This document shows positions 55,790 to 64,000 of a stretch of 64,000 nt of DNA, piece by piece. Below the pieces are notes generated by a model. The model saw nothing but the letters and a program-made list of their open reading frames with translations, was not told where the DNA came from and ran no database searches. Position 1 is the stretch's first letter. The number at the start of each line of letters is the position of its first letter. The DNA is from Planctopirus ephydatiae. GTDB lineage: Bacteria > Planctomycetota > Planctomycetia > Planctomycetales > Planctomycetaceae. Both the position numbers and the translations under genes were made by a program. The stretch covers positions 4,064,001-4,128,000 of the forward strand of contig NZ_CP036299.1 of assembly GCF_007752345.1 (NCBI RefSeq), given 5' to 3'.

Positions 55790-57046
55790 ATGACGCAGTA
55801 CTACCAGCAGAAGCCTATGCTCCAGCAAGCCACACTTCCCAATGGTCTGACAATTCTGGGCGAGCATCGCCCCAGTGCACAAAGTGTCGCCTTTGGCTTC
55901 TTTGTCCACACAGGTGCCCGCGATGAAAATCATGCCTGTGAAAGTGGTGTCAGTCACTTTCTCGAGCACATGGTCTTCAAAGGGACCGATCAACTTCCCG
56001 CCGAGATGGTCAACCGACTCTTTGACGATCTTGGCTGCAACTACAACGCCTCCACCGGTGAAGAAGTCACCACCTTCTATGCTGCCGTCTTGCCAGAATA
56101 CTTTGAAACGGTCTTCCCGCTACAAGCGGCCATTCTCTTCCCGAGCCTGCGCGAAGACGACTTTACCACTGAAAAACAGGTGATTCTGGAAGAAATCGCC
56201 GAGTATGCCGATCAACCGGTTTACGTCGCCTATGACCATGTCATGCAGCTGCATTTCCGCGAGCATCCCCTGGGTCAACCTATTCTCGGGACTCCGCAGA
56301 GCATTCAGTCTTTGACGGCTGAGCAGATGAAGACCTATCATCGCGAGCATTACCTGGCAGGGAACATCGCGCTCGTTGTCGCCGGGAATTTTGACTGGGA
56401 TCAGGTTCTGGAACTGGCTGCCAAAGAGTGCGGTCACTGGCCGGCAGGGGAAACCGCACATCCTTGTCGCTGTGCCTCTCCAGCAGCACAAACAGTCGTT
56501 ATCGCGAAACCGGCTCTCCAGCAGCAGCACATCATGTCGATCTCTCCGGCACCGGATTCGTGCCATCGACTTCGATATGCCGCCGAGATGGTCTCGATTA
56601 TTGTCGGAGACGATTCGAACAGCCGCCTCTACTGGGAGCTGGTTGACCCGGGCTTAACAGATATCGCCGAGATTTCTTACAGCGACTATCAAGGTTGTGG
56701 CACATGGCTCACTTATCTTTGCTGCGATCCCGAAGCTGCCGAAGACAACTGGCAGGCCGTTCGCAAAGTGCTCGAAGAACTCGATACCAAACCATTCACT
56801 GTGGAGGAGATGGAGCAGGCACGCAATCTGCTGGCAACAAGGTTGGTTTCGCGCGGCGAGCAACCGATGCACCGCATGCTGGCGATTGGTCAGAACTGGC
56901 ACTCCCGACTGGAATACCGTTCTCTCGACGATGAACTAGAGGCACTCGATCAGGTGACGATGGATGATCTGCAAAGTGTCATTCGCGAGTTCCCACTCCG
57001 GTTGACATCCACTGTCTCTGTCGGTCCGAACACGGCCACACTTTAA
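55790..57046 (+). CDS. M16-family zinc peptidase, catalytic subunit
   Basis: Zinc site: H56, E59, H60 in GVSHFLEHMVFKGT, plus the downstream Glu in ILEEIAEYADQPVYVAYDH. The rest of the first lobe (REHPLGQPILG, YHREHYLAGNIALVVAGNF) is typical. In the second lobe the R/Y pair region reads SRLYWELVDPGLTDIAEISY without the usual spacing. The 418 residues and context fit the M16B heterodimer class, where one subunit cleaves and the other binds substrate. It lies 82 bases after its partner. Confidence 0.9.
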   Translation: MTQYYQQKPMLQQATLPNGLTILGEHRPSAQSVAFGFFVHTGARDENHACESGVSHFLEHMVFKGTDQLPAEMVNRLFDDLGCNYNASTGEEVTTFYAAVLPEYFETVFPLQAAILFPSLREDDFTTEKQVILEEIAEYADQPVYVAYDHVMQLHFREHPLGQPILGTPQSIQSLTAEQMKTYHREHYLAGNIALVVAGNFDWDQVLELAAKECGHWPAGETAHPCRCASPAAQTVVIAKPALQQQHIMSISPAPDSCHRLRYAAEMVSIIVGDDSNSRLYWELVDPGLTDIAEISYSDYQGCGTWLTYLCCDPEAAEDNWQAVRKVLEELDTKPFTVEEMEQARNLLATRLVSRGEQPMHRMLAIGQNWHSRLEYRSLDDELEALDQVTMDDLQSVIREFPLRLTSTVSVGPNTATL

Positions 57047-57059
57047 GGATGCCGCTTCC

Positions 57060-57641
57060 ATGGTCGAGACAATTCGCAATCCCCCCTTGTCACTCGAGGC
57101 GAGTTTATCGACGCTGATTGTCTGCGATCTGCAAACCAGATTGTTACCCGTCATTCATCAGTCGGAACGAATCGTTCGTCGGGTCGAAGTTCTGGTGCAG
57201 GCCGCAGCCTGCTGGCCCCTACCCGTCATCGCCACTGAGCAGTACCCGGAAAAGCTGGGCTCAACCATCGAAAGCCTGCAAAGCTCATGCACTCAAGTGC
57301 TTCCCAAATTCGAGTTCAGTGGCTGGTCGGCCCTCAATTGGAAGCCTGCTGAAGAAGCCACCGTCGAACGTACGCAAATCGTCTTGTGCGGGATTGAATC
57401 GCATATCTGCATTCTCCAGACAGCACTCGATCTGCTGGCCACGGGATACCAGGTCTTTGTCCCTTACGATGCCACCGGCAGCTATCGCCCCGACGATGTT
57501 CACTGGGCACTCCAGCGAATGATGCAGGCAGGTGCCATCATCGTTTCGACCGAATCTGTTCTGTTCGAATGGTGCCAGTCTTCGAAGGCACCACAGTTCA
57601 AGACGATCAGCCAGCTCATTAAATCGACACGAGGTGACTGA
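57060..57641 (+). CDS. Isochorismatase-like cysteine hydrolase
   Basis: A 193-residue hydrolase with the catalytic Asp in STLIVCDLQTRLLP, Lys in LPKFEFSGW, and Cys in LCGIESHICILQTALDLLATGYQV. This is the Asp-Lys-Cys triad of the nicotinamidase/isochorismatase fold (YcaC-like subgroup). It starts 13 bases after the M16 catalytic gene, and its stop overlaps the GTPase start by one base, so all four genes from 54466 may be one transcript. The substrate is unknown. Confidence 0.88.
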   Translation: MVETIRNPPLSLEASLSTLIVCDLQTRLLPVIHQSERIVRRVEVLVQAAACWPLPVIATEQYPEKLGSTIESLQSSCTQVLPKFEFSGWSALNWKPAEEATVERTQIVLCGIESHICILQTALDLLATGYQVFVPYDATGSYRPDDVHWALQRMMQAGAIIVSTESVLFEWCQSSKAPQFKTISQLIKSTRGD

Positions 57642-58867
57642 TGGCCCCCTTCTGGAAATTCTGGAAGAAAGCACCCGTCGAGAGCATCATTCCAGAGGCT
57701 GATGAAACAAAATCTGATCGACCACCGGTCGATTTTCCCACTCCAGTCCTCTGGCTGTTGGGAAAAACCGGCAGTGGGAAGACCTCGATCATCCGCTATC
57801 TCACCGAATCAACCACCGCCGAGATCGGGAATGGCTTCAGGCCGCAAACCAGGAGTACCAACCGCTACGACTTTCCCTCTGTCGAGAAGCCGCTGCTGAC
57901 CTTTCTGGATACACGCGGATTGGGTGAGGCTGGTTACGACCACGAGCCCGATGTGGCTTCGCTGGCAACAGAGGCCCATCTCATTCTGCTCGTTGTGCGG
58001 GCCATGGATCATGCACAAGCCGAAATGGTCGCCCTGCTGCAGCAGATTCGTAAGCAATCGTCACAAATCCCCATCCTGCTCGTACTGACTCATCTGCATG
58101 AGGCTTATCCGGGACAGGATCATCCGGCAGAAATGCTGGCAGCCGAGAAGTCGAACAACACCCCCCAGATGCCTCCCTGGCCATCAGCTCTCGCGCGATC
58201 GATCGAGCAGCAACTGATGACCTTCGGCCAGTTCATCCATGGGCACGCGACCATTGATTTCACACAACCCGAAGACGGCTTTACGAACCCATTTCTGGGG
58301 GCTCAAGAACTGACCCGCGATATCTGCTCGCTTTTGCCCGATGCCGCTATGGTACAACTCTCGCAACTGCAGCAGTTCCAGCGTGCCAATGCCGGATTGC
58401 CAGCCAATCTCACCACCCGGCTGCAGCGGACACTCTGGATCTACAGCAGTGCGGCGGCAGTGGCTGGTGCCATCCCTGTCCCGTGGTTCGATCTCCCTGT
58501 TGTAGTGGGATTACAAGCAGCAATGGCCTGGCAGATCTCGAATGAATATCGCTATCAATATTCGGGTTCGCGGATTGCACAGCTGGTTTCGGCAGTCTCC
58601 GGACAAATGATTGCCCGCCAGGGTCTGCGGGAGCTGTTAAAAATCATTCCTTATGTTGGCTCTGTCACGTCGTCGGCACTGGCATTTGCCACAACTTACG
58701 GGCTCGGCCAGACCATCATCTGGGCCATTGAGCGCGAACGATCCGGCCAGTTCCCATCCACTCAGGAGTTTCGGGAACACTTGAAAAACCAGGCCAGCCT
58801 GGCGGGAGAAATCTGGAGAAAGAGAACTCCTCCGGAGAATTCATCGTCGGATAGGATGCCCGGCTAA
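57641..58867 (+). CDS. DUF697-type membrane-associated GTPase (YcjF/YcjX-like context)
   Basis: The protein has a P-loop GKTGSGKTS at about residues 41-49, a switch-II motif LDTRGLG near 90 and LLVLTHLHE near 143, where GTPases normally have the NKxD/TKxD specificity motif. Later there are one or two membrane segments around residues 265-300 (LWIYSSAAAVAGAIPVPWF) inside a DUF697 domain, and a second hydrophobic stretch near 330-355. At 408 residues it is complete. The missing NKxD suggests altered nucleotide specificity, or that the guanine contact is elsewhere. The start overlaps the previous stop by one base. Confidence 0.82.
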   Translation: MAPFWKFWKKAPVESIIPEADETKSDRPPVDFPTPVLWLLGKTGSGKTSIIRYLTESTTAEIGNGFRPQTRSTNRYDFPSVEKPLLTFLDTRGLGEAGYDHEPDVASLATEAHLILLVVRAMDHAQAEMVALLQQIRKQSSQIPILLVLTHLHEAYPGQDHPAEMLAAEKSNNTPQMPPWPSALARSIEQQLMTFGQFIHGHATIDFTQPEDGFTNPFLGAQELTRDICSLLPDAAMVQLSQLQQFQRANAGLPANLTTRLQRTLWIYSSAAAVAGAIPVPWFDLPVVVGLQAAMAWQISNEYRYQYSGSRIAQLVSAVSGQMIARQGLRELLKIIPYVGSVTSSALAFATTYGLGQTIIWAIERERSGQFPSTQEFREHLKNQASLAGEIWRKRTPPENSSSDRMPG

Positions 58868-58930
58868 TTCGTCGCAAAATCCTGTTGAAAAGACCTTTTG
58901 CCCAACCCAGAAATCAATGGCGTGTACAGA

Positions 58931-58970
58931 GTCGATTCAGCATGCTTGCTCCGAGCCGCAAGCATGGCAC
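58931..58970 (-). repeat. Dispersed palindromic repeat, copy F
   Basis: Arms CATGCTTG (58941-58948) and CAAGCATG (58959-58966). Same sense as copy E, inverted relative to A, B and D. It fills the gap between the convergent GTPase and argC genes, 64 bases after the GTPase stop. Confidence 0.75.
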
Positions 58971-59050
58971 TCATGCATAAACTCCTGAACTCTCTCCATT
59001 TCCTTCGCACTCTTCGCGACTTCGCGCGAAACAACCCTGACAATCAATAG

Positions 59051-60058
59051 TTACAGCAGGCCGTCGGTCTCAGGATAGCCATACATCAGGTTGAAGTTCT
59101 GTATCGCCACTCCACTGGCCCCTTTGATGAGATTATCGAGGCAAGCCAGGATCACGACGCGATCCTTGACGATGCGAATGGTCATATCAAAAAAGTTGGT
59201 ATAGGCCGAATCTTTGGTGGTTGGAATTCGATCAACCACCCGTACAAAAGGGCTCTCCTGATAAAAGGCCCGGCAGACCTCCAGCAGTTCCTGTTGTGTC
59301 GCTTTGGCTTTTGGAACTGCATAAATTGTGGCTTCAATCCCCCGATCCATCGGTGTCAGGTGCGGAGTGAAGATCACATCGACTTTGTGGCCACTGGATT
59401 CCGAGAGGATCTGTTCAATTTCGGGTTGATGGCGATGATTCCCCACCGAGTATGCACCGAAACTTTCATTGCACTCCGCAAAGAGAATGTTCTGTTTGGG
59501 TGTTCGCCCCGCTCCAGAAACACCACTCTTGGCATCGATGATAATCCCCGTCGGCTCCACCAGCCCCCGCTGAATCAGAGGTGCCAATGCCAGGATCGAT
59601 GTGCTGGTGTAACAACCCGGGTTTGCAATGAGATTGGTACCTCGAATGCGATCGCGATAAAGCTCTGGCAAACCATACACAGCCGAACTCAATCGACCCA
59701 CATCGGTATGAGCATGCCCGTACCATTTGGCATAAACTTCGGGATCTTTCAGACGGTAATCCGCACTCAGGTCAATCACTTTTAACCCAACTTCGAGAAG
59801 GCCGGGAACAGCTTCCATACTGGCCACATGTGGCAAGCAGCAGAAGACGACATCGGCCCGCTCTTTGAGTTGTTGTGGAGAAAGATTCTCTAACGACAGG
59901 TCAAATCGCCCCGCTAAAGACGGGTGAATCTCACGAATCGGGCTGGTTTCCGTGCGGCTGGTGATAGCCGTCACTTTCGCGCTCGAATGCCGGGCCAGAA
60001 TCTTGAGCAGTTCCAGTGCGGTGTACCCTGTTCCACCAAGTATGGCGACGCGTGTCAT
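59051..60058 (-). CDS. argC: N-acetyl-gamma-glutamyl-phosphate reductase
   Basis: ArgC reduces N-acetylglutamyl phosphate in arginine synthesis. The start [18 protein letters not shown] is the nucleotide-binding fold, and the catalytic Cys149 lies in [22 protein letters not shown] and [13 protein letters not shown] are also visible. The 335-residue length is right. The start at 60058 has AGGA four bases upstream; the in-frame extension to 60169 was excluded. No other arginine gene is nearby; planctomycete biosynthetic genes are often dispersed. Confidence 0.95.
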   Translation of the reverse strand: MTRVAILGGTGYTALELLKILARHSSAKVTAITSRTETSPIREIHPSLAGRFDLSLENLSPQQLKERADVVFCCLPHVASMEAVPGLLEVGLKVIDLSADYRLKDPEVYAKWYGHAHTDVGRLSSAVYGLPELYRDRIRGTNLIANPGCYTSTSILALAPLIQRGLVEPTGIIIDAKSGVSGAGRTPKQNILFAECNESFGAYSVGNHRHQPEIEQILSESSGHKVDVIFTPHLTPMDRGIEATIYAVPKAKATQQELLEVCRAFYQESPFVRVVDRIPTTKDSAYTNFFDMTIRIVKDRVVILACLDNLIKGASGVAIQNFNLMYGYPETDGLL

Positions 60059-60449
60059 ATTCCTGCTTTCCCTGATACTGACTGGCCCGAAAAAGTAACG
60101 ATAAGCCTCGAAAACTGGCCCATCGAAATTGACCTTATCATCTACTGAACAAAAAGACTCGCCCTGCATATTCAGTGTGCAGAAAGTCTATTTAGCGAGA
60201 GTTTGACGAGAAAAGAGCCAGCCGAACAGCCACCACAGTCGGTGAAGCTGCACATTTCATCAATACTCTTTGCCGCTGTGGAAATTTGACGCCAGCCACC
60301 CACAACCGTACCATCAAAGAATGTCGATAAGTCTGGCAGAGTATTCTGCCAGACTGAATCGATCACCTGCCCGCATGGCTCCTGCCCACAAAACAGCCTT
60401 CCCCAGACTGGTCAACACCAGACACCTTCCGCCAAGTCGAGAGGATATG
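60059..60449. promoter_or_regulatory. Divergent intergenic region (argC / cytochrome protein)
   Basis: About 390 bases lie between two divergent genes, so both promoters must be here. No ARG-box-like palindrome or other recognisable element was seen. The short plus-strand frame before 60450 is rich in His, Pro and Arg and looks non-coding. Confidence 0.4.
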
Positions 60450-62786
60450 ATGCCCCACACCTGCAAGTTCTGGTTTTTGCAAAACCTCACCGTCTGCGTG
60501 GTGCTCCTCGGCTGTGCCTGGATGAATTCCTCTATCTATGGCGAAGAAGACCCACACCAGGCCGCAAAAGTTCGTGGGCAGGCTCTTTTTGCCCAGAAGT
60601 GCGCCAGTTGCCATGGTGCGGCCGGCCAAGGGGGAACGGAAAGCTACAAAACTCCCTTGATCGGCGATGCCTCAATTGTCGAACTGACTCGCATCATCGA
60701 TGCCACCATGCCCGAAGGCGAGCCCGAACAACTCGACAAAGCTCAGTCGGAAGATGTGGCTCGATATATTTACGACGCCTTCTATTCTCCCGATGCCCAG
60801 ATTCGAAATTCCCCCTCTCGCATTGAACTTTCCCGCCTCACCGTGAGGCAATACCAGCAGGCGGTGACCGATCTTCTCGGCAGCTTTCGTGGAGGCTACG
60901 AGAACACCAACGAGTTCGGCTTGAAAGCGACCTATTTTGATGGGCGTCGCTTCCGTAAAGAAGACAAAAAGCTCGAACGGATTGATCCAGTCGTGCAGTT
61001 TGATTTTGGTGAAGGGAAGCCACTGCCAGATGTGGAAATGGCCAGCGATGAATTCTCGATTCACTGGACGGGCTCACTCGTGGCGCCGGAAACTGGCGAA
61101 TACGAAATCATCATCAAGACTGCCAATGGTGTGGAATTCTGGCTCAATGATGAATCAAAAATTCTCATCGATGGCCGAGTTCGCTCAGGGAACGATGTCG
61201 AATGGCGTGAGCGCATCAACCTGCTGGGTGGCCGCCGGTATCGACTGCGCCTGCAGATGTTCAAATCGAAAAATGCCAAAGAAAAGACGGCCGCGATTGC
61301 CCTCTGGTGGCGACCACCCCACAAAACGGAAGAGCTGATCCCTTCACGTTATCTGCTCCCCGCCTGGACACCCGAAGTCTTTATTGTCAACACCCCCTTT
61401 CCGCCCGATGATCGCAGTGCCGGCTACGAGCGTGGGAACAGCATCTCGAAAGAATGGGAACAATCGACGACCGATGCTGCCATCGAAACGGCAGCTTATG
61501 TCGCCAAGAAACTCAAAGATCTGGCGGGTTACGGTCGCGATGCAAATCCTGAGGAGAAAAAGCGAAAAGTTCGGGAGTTCAGCATCCGATTTGTCGAACG
61601 AGCTCATCGCAGGCCACTTTCGGACGACGAAAAGGCCCGCATGGTGGATCGCTGGCTGGACGCCACAGAAGATCTTGAAACAGCAGTGCAACGCATTGTG
61701 CTGCTGACGCTCAAATCCCCCCGATTTCTGTATCGTGAGATCGTCGGTTCGCCGAATGATCCCTGGAATGTCGCTTCGCGACTCTCGTTCACGCTCTGCG
61801 ACACCATTCCTGATCAGCAGTTGCGAGATGCGGCTGCTAAAAATGAACTGCAAAAGCCTGATCAGCTGCAGCGACAAGCCGAACGCCTGGTTCGCACAGA
61901 TGCCGGCAAGGCGAAGCTCAAGACCTTTCTGTTGAACTGGGTGCGTGTTGAACATCTGCACGATATTGCCAAAGACTCCCAGCAATATCCGGAGTTTACA
62001 CCAGCGATTGTCAGCGATCTGCGAACGTCACTCGAACTGTTTGTTGATGAAGTTCTGCAGAGCAATGAAGCCAGTCTCAAGCAGCTTCTGCTCGAAGACC
62101 ACATCTGGATGAATGGTCGCCTCGCGAAGTTTTATGGAGCCGACCTACCTGAGAATGCCGATTTCCAGAAAGTGCGTATCGATAATGGTCAACGGGCCGG
62201 AGTGTTGACTCATCCCTTCCTGATGGCGGGCTTCGCTTATACTTCGACGACATCTCCGATTCACAGAGGGGTGTTTGTCACTCGCAGTGTGCTGGGCCGT
62301 TCGCTCAAAATGCCACCGATTGCTGTTTCACCCGAGCCAGCCGATTTGCATCCCAATCTTTCGACGCGTGAACGTGTCGATTTACAGACGAAAGCGGAGA
62401 TGTGTCGCACCTGCCACAACCTGATCAATCCACTGGGCTTTCCACTGGAATCGTTTGATGCTGTCGGCCGCTTCCGTGCTGAAGAAAAAGGGAAGCCGGT
62501 GGATGCGACTGGGCAATATCTCACTCGAGCTGGGGTCGAAGAGAAGTTTGCGGGGAGCCGGGCACTGGCCGAGTTTTTGGCGACCAGCCCGGAGACGCGA
62601 GCCGCTTTCACACAGCAGCTCTTCCAGAATCTCGTGAAACAGGCGTGGCCAGCCTACAGCAAGGATCTCCTGACACAACTTGATCAGAAGTTTGCGGCTT
62701 CAAACCTGAATATCCGCGAGCTGGCCGTGGCCATTGCTGTCGCGACAGCCCGGGTTCCGGAGACAGCAGAAACGGCTGCCAAGTAA
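60450..62786 (+). CDS. Planctomycete cytochrome c / DUF1592-DUF1588-DUF1585 protein
   Basis: The 778-residue secreted protein starts with a signal peptide (FLQNLVCVVLLGCAW region). It then has a class I cytochrome c domain with CASCHGAAGQGG near residue 50, a DUF1587-like region (IELSRLTVRQYQQAVTDLLG), and a PA14-like carbohydrate-binding region (GSLVAPETGEYEIIIKTANG) near 200. Next come DUF1592 (LSFTLCDTIPDQQLRDAA), DUF1588 (TSPIHRGVFVTRSVLG) and DUF1585, preceded by CRTCHNLINPLGFPLESFDAVGRF, a second CxxCH. The start at 60450 has GAGAGGA nearby. Such proteins are usually followed by a DUF1552 gene; none is seen here. Confidence 0.88.
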   Translation: MPHTCKFWFLQNLTVCVVLLGCAWMNSSIYGEEDPHQAAKVRGQALFAQKCASCHGAAGQGGTESYKTPLIGDASIVELTRIIDATMPEGEPEQLDKAQSEDVARYIYDAFYSPDAQIRNSPSRIELSRLTVRQYQQAVTDLLGSFRGGYENTNEFGLKATYFDGRRFRKEDKKLERIDPVVQFDFGEGKPLPDVEMASDEFSIHWTGSLVAPETGEYEIIIKTANGVEFWLNDESKILIDGRVRSGNDVEWRERINLLGGRRYRLRLQMFKSKNAKEKTAAIALWWRPPHKTEELIPSRYLLPAWTPEVFIVNTPFPPDDRSAGYERGNSISKEWEQSTTDAAIETAAYVAKKLKDLAGYGRDANPEEKKRKVREFSIRFVERAHRRPLSDDEKARMVDRWLDATEDLETAVQRIVLLTLKSPRFLYREIVGSPNDPWNVASRLSFTLCDTIPDQQLRDAAAKNELQKPDQLQRQAERLVRTDAGKAKLKTFLLNWVRVEHLHDIAKDSQQYPEFTPAIVSDLRTSLELFVDEVLQSNEASLKQLLLEDHIWMNGRLAKFYGADLPENADFQKVRIDNGQRAGVLTHPFLMAGFAYTSTTSPIHRGVFVTRSVLGRSLKMPPIAVSPEPADLHPNLSTRERVDLQTKAEMCRTCHNLINPLGFPLESFDAVGRFRAEEKGKPVDATGQYLTRAGVEEKFAGSRALAEFLATSPETRAAFTQQLFQNLVKQAWPAYSKDLLTQLDQKFAASNLNIRELAVAIAVATARVPETAETAAK

Positions 62787-63117
62787 ACATTGCATACTGC
62801 GTGAATTGGCAGAAGTCTCAGCACCTTCCCATCAAAAACCGACTTGTCTGCGAAATGTGTGCGGTCTCAATAATGCTGTGAGAGTGGTCATACGCATGCC
62901 GCGACTGCTTGTTGACGTGGCTCTGCACGACAACCCGGGGAAGGCGAATTGGGCACGAGTTGGCCGGGCCACCCGGCTACCTCGCTCTAGCAGATGAATC
63001 CAATACTGAACCGGCAAAGACGGGGTTGCCATGATGGCGGAAGTTGGCGATTCTTTCCGGATGCGGGCGGTTTCGCATGACAAGGATGGTTGAATGCTCT
63101 GATGGGAAGCGGTCGAT
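62787..63117. other. Intergenic region with a short palindrome
   Basis: 331 bases without a supported gene. GCCGGG (62963-62968) and CCCGGC (62972-62977) form a small G+C-rich hairpin with a three-base loop, within GAGTTGGCCGGGCCACCC. No tRNA-like structure was recognised. Confidence 0.45.
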
Positions 63118-64000
63118 ATGCGCCAGGATCTGAATACATCAATCGTACCACAGACGGCCTCACCACAGACCGGCTCACAGCAACAGGAATTACGACTCGA
63201 AATCGATCGCAGAGAAGCACTTACGGCTTGCCTCACTCTGGCTGCCGGGGCTTGTCTGGGGCACGGGATGCCACTGCTTCGTGCTGAGGAAGATACCGTC
63301 TATACGCTGGAAGAGCCGGCTGATGACTTCCGCGTGTTCGGGATTGGTGCACGTATCGAAGTCATTGGCCAGGTGCAGACACAAGACGAGAAAGCTCAGG
63401 CCAAATCGCTGCCACTGAAACTCAATGCCGGAATTTCTTTTCGTGAACGCCGTCTGCTGGGCCCGGGCCGAGATGCGGAAGCATTGCGTTCCATTCGCGA
63501 ATACGAACAGACAACAGCCGATATCGTTGTCGCTGGCGAAGCCTCCCGAAGGCAACTCGCTGAGACACTCCGGCTGATTGTCGCCCAGGGCCGCTTGGAA
63601 GGGATCGAGCTCTATAGCCTGGGCGGCCCGATGACGACCGACGAAATGGAACTGCTCCAGACCCCTGGCGACACGCTCTCACTGATTGCACTTCTGCCAG
63701 GAAAAGCCGTCAAACCGGGAGAGACCTGGACTCCGGATTACTGGGTGTTGCCCATGTTCGTGGCTGTTGAGGCTGTGGTCGATCAGAAGCTGACCTGCAC
63801 ATTCGTGGGAGTCACGGGGAATATGGCTCGAATTTCCTTCGATGGCGAGCTGAATGGGGCCATTGAAGGAGCGACGACAAAAGTCACAATCTCTGGAAAT
63901 CTGGATTACGACCTCACTTCAAAATCGATTGCCGAAGTGGAACTTTCCCAAGTGGAAAAACGCTCGATCGGCGCGATCAGTCCCGGGCTCGACATTACGG
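63118..64000 (+). CDS. Secreted protein of unknown function (partial, cut by right edge)
   Basis: The frame is open from the ATG at 63118 to the end of the window, 294 residues. A hydrophobic region at about residues 36-52 (LTACLTLAAGACLGHG) follows a basic DRREA stretch, suggesting export (possibly a Tat-like or lipoprotein signal, though no twin-Arg motif was confirmed). The rest is beta-rich: FRVFGIGARIEVIGQVQ, TTADIVVAGEASRRQ, and a block ARISFDGELNGAIEGATT. I do not recognise a family. GGGAAG precedes the start. It is in the same orientation as the large cytochrome protein but 331 bases after it. Confidence 0.7.
   Translation, partial: MRQDLNTSIVPQTASPQTGSQQQELRLEIDRREALTACLTLAAGACLGHGMPLLRAEEDTVYTLEEPADDFRVFGIGARIEVIGQVQTQDEKAQAKSLPLKLNAGISFRERRLLGPGRDAEALRSIREYEQTTADIVVAGEASRRQLAETLRLIVAQGRLEGIELYSLGGPMTTDEMELLQTPGDTLSLIALLPGKAVKPGETWTPDYWVLPMFVAVEAVVDQKLTCTFVGVTGNMARISFDGELNGAIEGATTKVTISGNLDYDLTSKSIAEVELSQVEKRSIGAISPGLDIT

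Noticed and set aside
1-64000. tRNA, rRNA, CRISPR array, prophage or complete insertion sequence
   Set aside because: None could be supported. The palindromes found are single dispersed units without regular spacing, and the only transposase is a broken RAYT relic.

Overview
The window reads as chromosomal DNA of a planctomycete, probably of the Planctomycetaceae (Planctopirus/Schlesneria-like; genus is inference). The evidence is lineage-typical genes: a DUF1559 prepilin-like protein followed by a tiny lipoprotein, a Ser/Thr kinase with the planctomycete N-terminal region fused to a formylglycine-enzyme-like domain, a DUF1592/1588/1585 cytochrome c protein, tandem sulfatases, DUF1573 and DUF4058 proteins, and a bacteroidete-type sdhCAB operon. 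No rRNA, tRNA, CRISPR array or prophage was found.

Layout. 1-3 kb (minus): a surface-polysaccharide pair, a WecA/MraY-type sugar-phosphate transferase followed by an O-antigen-ligase-like protein cut by the window edge. 3.4-5 kb: a small helical-repeat protein and a DUF502 membrane protein. 5.4-8.5 kb (minus): prenyl diphosphate synthase and dxs; ispF lies at 16 kb, so the window holds two MEP-pathway enzymes and one enzyme that uses their product. 8.8-15.7 kb (plus): cysS, a DUF4058 gene and ruvC, then ruvA separated from ruvC by the kinase gene. 16.3-19.4 kb: a PEGA lipoprotein and ribonuclease R. 19.9-23.6 kb: sdhC-sdhA-sdhB. 23.8-27.4 kb: a GT39-like membrane protein, gcvT and a 100-residue protein with a good terminator.

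27.6-34.2 kb is accessory-looking: an A+T-richer secreted orphan, a decayed REP-associated tyrosine transposase (RAYT) beside several palindromic repeats, and two tandem secreted sulfatases. 34.4-41.5 kb: a DUF2459 gene whose N-terminus is disturbed at a run of eight C, then (minus) metH, a YhaM-type OB-HD nuclease and an MFS permease. 42-46.4 kb: the DUF1573 protein, the DUF1559/lipoprotein pair, a 0.9-kb non-coding stretch and an alpha/beta hydrolase. 46.5-53.4 kb: comEC, a glycosyltransferase, dps, an M19 dipeptidase and a ParE toxin-antitoxin pair. 53.5-58.9 kb: a PSP1 protein with a Cys-rich tail, two M16 peptidase-like subunits whose catalytic features are split between them, an isochorismatase-like hydrolase and a DUF697 GTPase. 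59-64 kb: argC, the large cytochrome protein and a secreted unknown running off the right edge.

The observations most worth following are: the dispersed palindrome CATGCTTG...CAAGCATG (five clear copies and one decayed, two of them filling convergent gene gaps); a CysRS whose KMSKS loop reads KLAGS; the split M16 pair; the kinase's FGE-like domain without catalytic cysteines; the RAYT relic with its neighbouring palindromes; and the C8 tract at the DUF2459 start. I found no clear, wholly new multi-gene system.
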